NCBI GenBank assembly: GCA_026874595.1
Contig: CM049309.1
Coordinates: 48,842,079-48,906,078 of the forward strand
DNA length: 64,000 bases
Origin: Sipunculus nudus
Lineage: Eukaryota; Annelida; Sipuncula; Golfingiida; Sipunculidae
Direction of reading: 5' to 3'
Below are positions 36,525 to 47,351 of this stretch, one piece after another (within the stretch, counting starts at the first letter, position 1; every line of letters starts with the position of its first letter). The position numbers and the translations under genes are program-made. Below the pieces are notes generated by a model. The model did no database searches and was not told the DNA's origin. It saw only the letters and a list, made by a program, of their open reading frames with translations.

Positions 36525-39231
36525 GTAACCAGTATTTACACTATAAAACAATGCATCTAATCTCAGTATAAATGTCAACTCTCTTATAGTGTTATATTAA
36601 CACCTGCTTCGCCTATGGGCGCATTATCATGTGCGAGCAAAACTTATCGTAATGTAACGACTGCTGAAAAAATGTGATCGAAACGTACTGAATTTATCAA
36701 TAAGCTGAGTATACCAGCAGACTAGCACGGCAAAACATGTGATAGAAGTGAGAAGAAAATACACTAAATATCGATCATAGCAGGAAAGGTAAGTAGGCAT
36801 AGATATGGAAATATTAACAATAATAATAGAAAACGAGCTGACAAAATATTGTTTATCAGATACAGTCATGCCCGTTTATTGTCATGTCTCCCATGCAAAG
36901 TTACCTTATAATAACCAGGATGTGATATTAGGCTGGTTTCAACGTCGGTGTCCTCTTTTGATCACATAATAAAGTGGAAGCAGGAACATAACCAGTATAA
37001 CCCTGGTAACCGTACAATTGGGCTACCATACCTTAGAAAAAGGCCAGGGAAAGACCAATGAGAAATGGTTTTAAAGAAGATATGAGGAAAACAGGACAGA
37101 TACATAGAGGGATAAAATGATGGACAGTTTGTGTGGGTATGATCATTTTGGACCAAGGTATGAGGAAATAAGATTTTTTAAAAGTTTTTTTATGATAAAT
37201 AATAGATTTCTAAGATTCTTCTATCAGTCGTTCAAAGTGATCACTCAAGAATTGTGGCCTGTGGAGCGCAAAGAAAGAAACATGCATGATACCAGATGAA
37301 GACAACATGCTTGCCGAATTGGAGATTCCGGCAAGTAAAAACAATACAGATATTAAATTTAAAAACGCCTATGACATGACCGGCTGTGCGGAGAAATTGC
37401 ATTAAAGAACTATGCAATACCATCCAAAGATTAATGTGTTTTTGACCAGATGAATTATTCGTTTGATAGATTTGCAGTAATTCATTAACCTCTATCTTTA
37501 AATCTTGATATTTAGCAAAACAATATCAGTACATTGCACCAAAGGTTGTTTTTTTCCAGTCCGTGTGCGTGATAGGTCAAGTAATAATAATACTAGGACA
37601 TAATATTTCTGTAACAGATATATCCTTCTGCGTTTCTTCACTGATTTTGCATGATCTCGTAGGGAGATATATGGAAAAGTGACCTTTTTGATTTAAATAA
37701 TTCGAAAAATAATGCGGTGACACTGCATGAGAGAAAGAAATATCGCAGTGTCACTCTGACATTTTTGTTAACTTTAATGTGTTCGTTTTCAGCATAGTGA
37801 CACTTTTTTTTCGCTCAAACATTTCTTGACATCCTCGTACTGCATAAGGTCTATATACGTTTGACCAGGACGAAAAAAAGAAGGCGATGCAAAAGTTTTT
37901 CACTTTTTTATTTGACATTAATCAGATACCAGATATTATGTTTTTCATGGAATTAAGATCCGAGTCCAACAGGTTTTGGCAGACTCACTGGGAAACGATT
38001 TTAGCGAATTGGTGATTTTTTTTAGGTGGCAAAGTCAAATTTCAGCTGTCATATATAATGTAAATCCGTAAATTTTACGGCGAATCATAGCATTAATAAA
38101 CATGCGGTTCATAATGTTTAGATCGCTTTTGTTGCCGTTTATAACAAACTACTTTTTCTTTATTTCCGTCATGAATGCATGGAAAATAAAACTGCATCAT
38201 GTCATTTATTGGAAGGTTTATTGTAGTGACAGGCCATTTTCTACCCGATAAAATTTAATTTTCTTAACTTATCATCTTGCATGTATCATGTTTATTAACA
38301 AAAATAACAACTTTTTTGTAAGATTATATCGAAAACGTAAACTTTTTTGCTAGAAAATGTGATTATGTCATAAGTATGAGAAATTTGCTTGATTTGTGAT
38401 CCGTTTTAATAAGGTCACGAAACATGATTCAACAATCAGATAAGCAGTACTCCGGCTTCTGTACCTACAACATAGGTCAGTAAAAGTATGTAACATGGAC
38501 AAAGTGTTGGAACAGCGTCGAAGTTAACTTTTTCAGTTTCTGACCCCCCTGGCATTAGTTAATATATTTATTAACATCTGTATAATTATCTAATTAATCT
38601 TGTTTATTATCTAATTAATTTACTCACCCTGAATAACCCGTGCTAGGAGATCCCGAGATAGACCATTTACTGTAGGATCCATTTAAACATTGGTCGTATC
38701 ACAGAAGGGGACTGGGAGCGAATAAAAAAAAAGAAAAAAAGAGAAACTGTCCAAGCAGCTGAGCTATTTTGTCCTATTTGTAAACATATAGGATAAACAT
38801 CTTAATGTCATCCATCCGTAGGATTCAAGATAAGTTATTTTAGAGAGCACAAACTTGTAACTAACGCTCCCCAGTCTGCCTAAAATGAGGGTCACAGGAC
38901 TCAACTATGAAGCAGTTGACGACCTATATATGAAAGTGTCACAAAAGTGTATATGATTATATAAGAAATATAACAATATTTGCAAACCCATCCTCAAACC
39001 CATACCAGTACCGATAAAGTGGTCGATACGGTTGAAATATTTACTTTTGGGCATAAAAGTAGTTATGATTCTATGGATAAAGTCCACAAATGCAGAATTA
39101 TAATTGCAAATTTACAATCATTACTGCATTATTAGGGGTTAACTGCACGTTAAAATATACCGTGTTGGATTCTATTGGTATATTGAAGCATTCGACTCGG
39201 TCGACATGAACCAGTCCTCCTTGATGCTTCG

Positions 39232-39251
39232 ACCCCCCCCCCCCCCCCCTC
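39232..39251 (+). repeat. Poly-C tract (intron 2)
   Basis: A run of C residues; a second poly-C run follows at about 39597-39610. Confidence 0.85.
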
Positions 39252-39639
39252 CAAGACAAAAGCAGGATTTACCTATTTCAAGATTAAATAATTCCTATAA
39301 TTGGCGGCAGTTACGTGCTTCCGCTGAGTGCTACAGCCGTTTTCGAGTTACTAGCGAACGTTATATCGTATTTCCGGTTTAGTATTCGTCGTGTAATATT
39401 CGATCCATGTAGTGTCCACACTGCACCGACGGCGCACGTGTTATAGGGTATTCGATCCCTTTACACACGACCTATTTCAAATATAAGGTAGAATGTGGTA
39501 TCTTGTTCATACATGAATGCATGTGCAGCAGGAAGACGCATGTTGGCGTCACACACCCCAGAATGCATTAAAAAAAAACCCGCAACCTTATCACCGTCCC
39601 CCCCCCCCCCATTCTTTCCCTCTCGGTCACTTGCAATTG

Positions 39640-40040
39640 ATAATTGATTGGGTAGGATGAAATCAATCTCAATTCTAAATGTTGTAATTTGAAATCGATT
39701 TCATCCTAGAATGTAGGATTTCAGAATAAACCCATTTACAAGAGTTTTGTCTCATGTTCATTGCCTTACAATTTCTGTAAATTATCTCAGTATTGCTTAC
39801 TTTTTATATCTATGTGTTATGCGTTGTGGTGAAGTATGTTTCAAGGTATTGAGAGTAGCTTTAAAACATATGCGTGTTTCATTCATTTAACATATAAGTA
39901 GCTAAAGCTACATCCTAAATCTAAATCAGAGGTATTCTGAACAGTGAGAGAGTTGCTTGAAATCAAGTTCCAGGATGCCCCCGGGGTAATCAAAAATCAA
40001 TTTCCGATTACCGGGGGATAAATGGTGAAATGGGGTTGAC
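39640..40040 (+). repeat. Putative dispersed repeat with 'GAAATCGATTTC' motifs, copy 2 (intron 2)
   Basis: Shares 'tgaaatcgatttcatccta' (39692) and 'gattaccgggggata' (40005) with the 11.6 kb segment. The middle parts are not obviously alike. Confidence 0.35.
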
Positions 40041-40449
40041 TTGAAATCTTTACACCGACTGAGCATGTTCAATACGTGTTGTCGCCAATACCTTGTTCAT
40101 GAATTCAGCATCGAAACAACTCCTTGGGTGGGATTCGGTGATTCTTGGCGTAAAGCCAATGAATACTGATGCAGGGAGAACTAGAAGTAAATTGGTAGGG
40201 AAATCGGTTTCACACGTTTACATACCATGGCATCAGTCATATAATTCAAGAACGTGAAGCTGTAAACCACTGCCGTATGTTCTCCATTCTTCTATTTTAT
40301 ACCTGTTCTTTACATAAGCTAAACTGAAACCTATGTTAAATAATTAAAAAAAACTACGTTTCAATAAGTGCGAATATGAGAGTGAACGCGAGCGCAATAA
40401 AAATCGCTGCTATGGTTAATAAGCGAGCGCGATTTTCTCAATAGCCCGG

Positions 40450-40870
40450 CTGGGGCGTCAATATAGGGGGGGGGGGTAGGGGGTATATATCCCCCACTTT
40501 TTGGCAAGGGGGGAGGTCAATGTAATCATCCCCCCCCCACCATTCTGAGAATAATATTTATATTTTGCAAATGAATTTTAATTAATAGAATTATAGACTT
40601 TGGTTTTATTTGTGAGGTTACTATGAAATATTATATCTAAACCCAGTTTTAAAGTAACTTATATACTCGAAGCATAAAAACCTTATTTTCTAAAACCTTA
40701 TACTTTATTGCAATATATTTGAAATGATATTAAATATATATATATAAATATATATATATGTATATATATATGTATATTTGAAATGTGTCATACAGGTGCT
40801 AATATATTTGAAATGTGTCATAAAGACGATATATGTGTGTGTGTATGTGTGTGTGTTTGTGTGTGTGCGT
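40450..40870 (-). repeat. Dispersed ~400 bp repeat, copy 2 (intron 2)
   Basis: Inverted relative to the copy at 24240-24620. It has expanded TA (40734-40772) and GT (40829-40866) microsatellites, and 'atatatttgaaatgtgtcata' occurs twice (near 40770 and 40802), suggesting local duplication. Confidence 0.75.
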
Positions 40871-41226
40871 AAGTGTGTGAAAGAGTCATCCCCCCAACCC
40901 GGAAGATAAACTGATGCCAATGTCGCTCCGGGAAGCGAATCAGGCGAATTATTTAGAATGACGCCACGTAGGGAGGACATCCCAAACCCCGCAAACCAAG
41001 CATGCCGAAGACGGAGATGATGTTCACTGATTGTGATGAAGAGAGATCGTTAGAATTATAAATAAAAAAACTTGGTTCAGTAAAATGCAGCATATAAAGT
41101 TGAACACACAGACACACTGACGTGTTTTACATGAAATATATATATATATATAGAATCTTCGTATGAATAACGTATGAAGAAAAATATGTAAATATTAATT
41201 TGGTTTATATTATGTTATATTTTCAG

Positions 41227-41316
41227 AATGCAACGATCCTGAGCTGAGTGATTATGAACACGAGCGGGCAGTATGTAATCGATGGGAATATCATCTGCCG
41301 AATCTCATGCTTCGAG
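41227..41316 (+). CDS. Exon 3: end of module 1
   Basis: A 90-base exon with acceptor tatattttcag and donor CGAG/GTAATT, phase 1 on both sides. It encodes residues 101-130, beginning ECNDPELSDYEHERAVCNRW, with cysteines 102 and 117. It is rich in charged residues and carries no hydrophobic segment. It corresponds by position and phase to exon 9 of module 2 (81 bases). Reading across the exon 2/3 junction gives FET-ECND without a break. Confidence 0.86.
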
Positions 41317-41499
41317 GTAATTAAAATTAATAGACACTAGATACATCTTTCGGTATCAATTGACAATGTGTTTTCGGGTAAGTTAATTATTAATTATTTT
41401 TTTTTGGTACGGGAAACCGCCTTCATCTTTTCAATGTTAACGTAACTACATATATGTACATCTGCAGAATTCAATTCAGGTTTCGAACTACATGGCAGG

Positions 41500-41805
41500 G
41501 CAGTATCACACGCTTCCTCTCATTTTATATCCTGGCGTCAACCAGGCCCGTTGACTACTGCACCTGCGGGCCCTGGGTGCCATTGCTGGGTAAAAGCACC
41601 GATGAACCCCCGCAAGGCGCACAACCCCCGCAAGGCGCACTCGTTTGTGAGTGAGACACAGCGGTTGGGCACGACTTTCCCATTAAGCCTGCAGAGCGAT
41701 CATCCTAGGTGGGGGCCGATCGTGAAAATCTCACCTCTACGGCTGTGATTCGAACTCACTATCTGCCGGCCTTGAATCCTTGGTCTACCCTTGAGCCACA
41801 GAAGC
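41500..41805 (-). mobile_element. tRNA-headed SINE (intron 3)
   Basis: On the minus strand a Pol III box A-like string TGGCTCAAGGGTAGACC (41798-41782) is followed about 40 bases later by box B GAGTTCGAATC (41757-41747), the spacing of a tRNA-derived promoter. The body downstream is GC-richer than its surroundings and contains an exact 18-base tandem duplication (41605-41622 and 41623-41640). The tRNA part does not fold into an intact tRNA that I can support, so it is called a SINE. The left boundary is approximate. Confidence 0.6.
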
Positions 41806-43598
41806 CGGTTTCAAAAACAATAACTTTATTAACTTTCAACGGCGGCGTTCTGCTGAGAGTGTCTGTTTGGTGTTCTTTTATCTCACTTGACAAATTTAGG
41901 ATGCTAGCTCATTGGACCAGAACCAATTAGACGAACAGTATGCCCAGCACGCATGCACGTGGAAAAATTCTGTATTTAATATGTGAATGTAGAGTTTAAT
42001 TGCATGCTTTCAAACCTTGATAATTTCCAACCCGGGTCTAGGATTTGCATGCAATTTTTGCCGCACTTCATATAATTACAGAATAAAAAGCACTAGCAAT
42101 TCCAACTACGTAATTATTTGAAAAAATGCATGTCGTGCCAGTGTTTTTATTTTATGGTGATACAATTCAATTCTTGGAAAATATATACCCCAGAAATAAA
42201 TAATGTATTAAATTAATTTCGACAGGGAGAAATTTTCTTGAAGATTCTTGAGTCGATTCCTAGTAATCTTTGCTTTATTTCTTTGGCTAATTTAATAGGT
42301 TTCATTGGAAAACCAAAATGTACAATGAATATTTCTTAGTTCTGTGGTAAAAGAAAAATAATTACTTCTTGAGTAGCATATCACTGTGCTTAAAAGTTTG
42401 TACATATAACGGGGTTAAAAAGGGAAAGCATATTGCTCAAAAGGTCATGCAAGGACAATTTGTAAGTTAAACTTAATGCTTATTTTTACTAAGAAAAATT
42501 TTAATGGTTGTAGGTATTAAACAACATAAGGGATGCGCTCTGCTCAGCAAGCACTTGTGCAAATTTGTATGTTTATTCTAGTCGTGCAGTCTTTCGGTAC
42601 AATTTGACATATTTTAAATACATTCCTTATTCATTCCTTAGAAATTGTATTGACTCAAACATAAAAATGGACATAATTCCGGAGCGGATAAATTTCGCTA
42701 CATGTTTTCTGTTTTTCTTATAGAATTCTCCTATTCCATTACAAATCTTATTAAATTTGGATTGTGCAATCTTTCAATTAGTCCTTACGAAAAAAGAGAT
42801 GATCCTTCTAGCGTTTTCTCTGATATATGATAATTCTACCTCAAGAATTCTTCTTCGAGACAATTCTTATTTAGATACACGTTTACCATATCAGCCAATA
42901 TACGGACCTGGCGTAACATAATATGGCGACTGAACATGATACCAAATCAAATAAGCAAGTAACTTAAATATTTGAACAGCGAAGGCAAACTACGTCAAAT
43001 AATGCTCTGTTTAGTGTAATGGACGCTTTGACATCGGTTCAATATACTAGTCCAACGACTGTTCCCTGGTTCATTTTTTTTAAAATTTGGCCAAAAAAGG
43101 CCATACTTTTTACCCGCAAGATTTGCCGCACCACTGTCTCTCTTTTTTTCTACTTGTCAGGCGTGAGTTGGACTAAATGCAGAATAATGATTGTACCTCT
43201 GTGTGCCAGCAAAGGAACTGCCACTATAGACTGACGTACGTTGGAAAAAATGGCACTAATAAGGCACGTGGGTCTTGAAGCAGACCATTAAGCTCTTGCG
43301 GAAGGTGATTTCAATCTTTCTGACACATGCGGAGAAATGAACTCATGTAGCGCGCCCACGTTTGGTCTTTCTATACGGAACCTAACATATACTAGGTTTA
43401 TTTTCCTGCAATTTCCGGTATAATAAGAAGCTTCAGGGCCTTGTTTATAACTAGCCGTTCTCTACACAATCTACGGTGTTACAGGGGTTCATTAAGAAAA
43501 TTGTCCTCCTTGTTATGTATTCTTAGACGTAGCACTCAACTGCCTTTCACAACTAATTCTTACATATTTACATAATACATAACATATTTTACTTGCAG

Positions 43599-43772
43599 AG
43601 CAGCATATCCCGGTAACATGTCCATTCAAAGGAGCGTACGATGTTGCATACGCCAATCACAGCAACGAATTTTGCATCAACTCGACGTCTTTAGCGACAC
43701 CATGCGCTGCAAAAGGAGGGTACTATTTCCGCTTCCGTCGCTGTCCCAATATGCCCACGACTTTCAACACAG
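43599..43772 (+). CDS. Exon 4: CPF-type domain of module 1
   Basis: A 174-base exon (acceptor ttacttgcag, donor ACAG/GTAGGC), phase 1 on both sides, residues 131-188. It has the layout V-T-C138-P-F-x-G-x-Y ... C156 ... C166 ... YYFRFRRC179, which I recognise as the second domain type of this family (DUF7042/7045-like: 'CPF..G.Y', then three cysteines and an aromatic-basic strand). Two N-glycosylation sequons are visible, NHS (150) and NST (158), consistent with an extracellular protein. Exon 10 repeats the same layout. This is one of the most convincing coding exons in the window. Confidence 0.9.
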
Positions 43773-44779
43773 GTAGGCCTATTTTACGATTAAACATTAT
43801 TAATAAGTACTTAGGATTAATTTGTTCAATAACAGAAGTAAATCACATGTTAGAGATGATAATGCAAAAAAAAATTTGTCAGAAGGTATGATTTTTTTGT
43901 CGCCCATGGTAGGTTTGTTAGTTAACTGGATTTTTTTTGTGTTTGCAACTTTCCTGTGATAAAAGTTATTATCGGATTTTGAAGAAATGTTCTGGAGGCC
44001 GGAATAGGATAAAACAAAGAAACACACCAGAAAATATGTAGCTAATCTTGTTCACTACAATATCTTTTAAAAGGATCCTTTACGCTTGCGAATTTGGACA
44101 AGTTGTTTATCCATGCCGAGGGCGAGACTGTCGTCATTCACGTTTATTAGGGATGTTTTTGTTCTGGTCGACAGACACAACCATCGAGCTGGTGAACCGC
44201 AACACATTTCTTGACTTGGATTGATATATTTCTTGCGCTTATGTATAGAGCACAAACAAAATTAAATCGGGAATCTTGTACTTTTTCGGATCTGATGACC
44301 AGGAATGTTTGCGGAGGTGTATATGCGGTCTGAAACAGCCTTTCTAGTTTTATTCTGCAGTGTTTTATTACCATCCATGCAAATAGGGCCTTTGCCTTGA
44401 AATATCCTTATTTTCCTATGGCGGGTTAAATACATTTTGGATATATGATATATATGTCCTGTCTAGTCTTTGTTCTGATATGCGAATAAAGCGCCTCCCC
44501 TTTTGTCTTCCCCTCACCCAGTAAGGAAAATATCTCATAACTCATTTTTCACGTCGGCCGTCCTTGGATCTGGCGTGAAAAAAAGCCTGAAGTTGAAAAG
44601 TCCTCCGTTGGTCAGGTAATGACTCTGCCATTCGGTGTAATGAGTAAATCAATGCAGCACAGGAGAGAAAACGTCTTGTTTACATATATCCGAGGTTAAA
44701 CTGTTTTGCCATAGTGTGAAATGTGATGGTACTTCTATCGACCCGGTATTGCCGGTATTAATTGATCAAATGACCCAAT

Positions 44780-45230
44780 CACACTAACATCGGGGACGTA
44801 CCGAATATTACGAGGCAACTTCGGGATTAGCCGTGACAACCCGACACAGCAGGCAATGATAATATGGCTGGTAAGCCTGCTTGAGTGTCAGTAATCTGGT
44901 TGTAATGTTAACGGGGCGATATGGCGGGAATTACGGGAGACATCGGCTTGACATCGACAAACATCTAAATATATTGGCAAATATCGGGATAACATCGATG
45001 TACTCCCGATGTTAACCCATATATATGTATATCCCGATGTTACCCCGAAGTCACTTCTATTAAAAACACATCGGAGATTTTGTTAGTTGGTTAAATGATT
45101 CCCGTTTTGTCTGCCAACTCGTCTCATTTCTCGACTTCCTAACGAAGTCACCCGATGTTCGCTGATTACATATTCAATGTTTTTCCTGATTTTAACCAAT
45201 GTTTCATTGGGACTAATCGCGGACAAAAGG
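44780..45230. repeat. 'CATCGGGA' motif-rich repeat (intron 4)
   Basis: Many copies of CCGATGT/ACATCGG on both strands ('gggagacatcggcttgacatcg', 'atcgatgtactcccgatgtt'). The same motif density appears at 63380-63650. Ends were not resolved; exon 5 begins about 50 bp downstream. Confidence 0.45.
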
Positions 45231-45280
45231 TGAACCTTATTTTCGGGTGAATCCTATCTGAGTCATCACTTTCTATTCAG

Positions 45281-45396
45281 GTTTGCATGTTAGCTGTGTA
45301 GGACACTGGGAGAACAGAAACTGGAATTACCTACTCGTCAGGAAGGCCCCGGGAGATGAAGCTCTGAGAGTACACCAGAAATACTTCAGTTGTATG
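45281..45396 (+). CDS. Exon 5: continuation of the second domain, module 1
   Basis: A 116-base exon (acceptor ttctattcag, donor TATG/GTAGGT). It takes one base from exon 4 (phase 1) and ends in phase 0; residues 189-227. It contains C194-VGHWENRNWNYLLVR and ends KYFSC226M. The 'C.G.W' motif followed by a tryptophan/tyrosine-rich strand is characteristic of the family's core domain. The matching exon of module 2 should follow exon 10 and is not inside the window. Confidence 0.88.
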
Positions 45397-45555
45397 GTAG
45401 GTATTCCTGACATCTGTATGTCTTTCAGTTACAACTGAAATCTGGATGAAAATAGGCAGAAACCGTGACATTATAAACTGCTCTTGTGCTAATACTTATT
45501 AATATCTACATATTAATGTCATGCAGTTCTTATTTCTAACTCCCAAAACAGGTGA

Positions 45556-45558
<3 letters not shown>

Positions 45559-45634
<76 letters not shown>
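45559..45634 (+). repeat. (TA)n microsatellite (intron 5)
   Basis: About 76 bases of TA with a single 'aaata' break, 160 bp downstream of exon 5. Confidence 0.9.
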
Positions 45635-45636
<2 letters not shown>

Positions 45637-45799
45637 CAAGACGCCCCTGTTTTATGAGTAGATCATGTGTAACAAGAGACTATGAAAATGTAAGCCAGTC
45701 ACAGAATATTGGCCGTTATGTAGAAAATATATAATGTGAATTCTCAAATGACTACTCATACTTTCACTTACCAATATTCATACCTGAGAAACAATCTTG

Positions 45800-46009
45800 G
45801 GCCACACCAAAAAAAAAATCTTCGTAATCGCCGCTCAAAATTTTTACGGATTAAATTTTTTAGGAGGGTAGTTCCCGGTCTTAAAGCTGCCTATTGCGAC
45901 TGTTGCCTTTATCACATCAAAGAAATGATTATGTATTTCAAAATGCAAATACTTCATTCATGAATATATTGTCCCAGAACCCGATAGGAACAGTTATTTT
46001 GGTGTGGCC
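45800..46009. mobile_element. 210 bp MITE with GGCCACACCAAAA ends (intron 5)
   Basis: GGCCACACCAAAA at 45800 is perfectly inverted as TTTTGGTGTGGCC at 45997-46009. The interior has no coding potential. No convincing target-site duplication is visible. It occupies the space between exon 5 and exon 6, ending 66 bp before exon 6. Confidence 0.75.
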
Positions 46010-46075
46010 TCAGAGAAAGTCTTCTCTAACTATATACAAAATTCCAATCTGATATGAGTTGCCTTCTTTCTTCAG

Positions 46076-46172
46076 AGATACTACAAGAAGGGTTCCATTA
46101 TATATCTGGAAAAATACTCTGAATCATACTGTAAAGGGCCGAGTTCCATGGTGATAAAGATGATACCATCCG
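46076..46172 (+). CDS. Exon 6: end of the first repeat unit
   Basis: A 97-base exon (acceptor ctttcttcag, donor TCCG/GTAAGC), phase 0 in and phase 1 out, residues 228-259. It begins RYYKKGSIIYLEKYSESYCK with C246, and ends in a hydrophobic-basic strand (MVIKMIPS). The leftover G joins the first two bases of exon 7 to make a Val codon, so the linker reads IPS-VGDHNMLC. A 210 bp MITE in intron 5 ends only 66 bp upstream of this exon. Confidence 0.87.
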
Positions 46173-46823
46173 GTAAGCGAATTCTGTCATCTTCAGGGAT
46201 TTTGGGTTTTCTAGGCCTGGTAGACTCCTTTCACAGAGATTAAGATTTAAAGAAAATGACGTCAGTGGTCTTACTCTTTAATCCTTTTTAAGCATCACTT
46301 TGCTTTTTACAGTTAAATAATCCCGGGATCTGACATTTTTTGTTTTGGTAGAGTACAGTTTGAACTATTAAGACAATGATATTACTCTTGAGATCTGATA
46401 GTTTTTGTTGTAATACAGTAGAGTAAGTACAAGAAAGAGACACTGATTTGACTCTTTTCCCCTTTTTTTCAAAACAGGATACTCTTTTCAACTCTCAATC
46501 TTACTCTTTTTTTCGATCCTTTACCTATGGTGTTCCTTGCACATCAAATGACAGAAACTGAAATGTTTTAATATCACAAATATATCGAAGATATAGGTAA
46601 TTGTAAAACAAAGTAAGGATTACCTCCCAGCATCATTCCATGATATGGTAGCATATTGAGGTGAAAATAGAGTGTTGATAAAAATACGAAATTAGGGAAT
46701 ATTCTATTATTAGCTTAAGCTAAGGTCAAAAATGGTTATCTTGAAGTATCTTCTTATGAATGAGTACATCGGCTAAGGACAGATTTGAATCAGACCTGAG
46801 GTTGATTAATGCAAACATTTTCA

Positions 46824-46922
46824 TATAATATTGAAATTAAAACATTAGGGTTATTATATGAAATTGAAATTAAAACACAAGGGCGATCATAGGAAATTGA
46901 TATTAAAACACAAGAGTTGTTA
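46824..46922 (-). repeat. Three 33 bp tandem units (intron 6)
   Basis: 'atgaaattgaaattaaaaca' recurs every 33 bases with variation. Because 33 is a multiple of three, the minus strand stays open and reads as an 11-residue repeat (CVLISISYNNP-like), but there is no other sign of a gene. Confidence 0.7.
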
Positions 46923-47067
46923 TATTTTGGTTTAATTCTAAAAAAATCGAGCATATCTGCAATTAGTAGGAAGAAAAACTTTTTACTTCTGTATCTTTGA
47001 TACCGTACCATGGTTGCTGCGTTTCCATCATCCTTCAGTTGCCTTATAATACACAAGATAGGGAGAA

Positions 47068-47351
47068 AAGGCAAAAAAAAAAATAAAAGGGTATGGCACC
47101 GTTCGCGTCAATTTTAACCCCCCCCCCCCCCCCATCCCCGCATAAAAAATATATTTTGATTGCCATCTTTTAAGAAGATAAAATAAGACAATTTTGATAA
47201 GATTTCATTTGTTGTGTAGTGCTTTTACGTACTTAGAAAAAAAATGTTACTATCATGCTTTTCCCTGTTCATATGACATGTTCAAAACCCGCCCGCCGCA
47301 CTGCGTTCTGAAAAAAAGGGCCTGAGAACCATACCTTCCTTTTTTGGCCTA
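47068..47351 (+). mobile_element. 'TATGGTTCTCAGGCAC' MITE, copy C (intron 6)
   Basis: Starts 'aaggcaaaaaa...gggtatggcacc' (the 'ttctcagg' part of the terminus is deleted) and ends 'gggcctgagaaccatacc...ttttggcctaag'. Same orientation as copy B. A poly-C run near 47110-47129 interrupts it. Confidence 0.75.

Larger units (their letters stand above)
32867..41226 (+). other. Introns 1 and 2 (around exon 2)
   Basis: Non-coding apart from exon 2 (36457-36524). They hold the 84 bp duplication, poly-C tracts, the 39.6 kb and 40.4 kb repeats and a short TA run (41137-41152). Confidence 0.65.

Noticed and set aside
41741-41800. tRNA gene on the minus strand
   Set aside because: Box A and box B are present, but no intact acceptor stem or anticodon arm can be drawn; a SINE head explains it.
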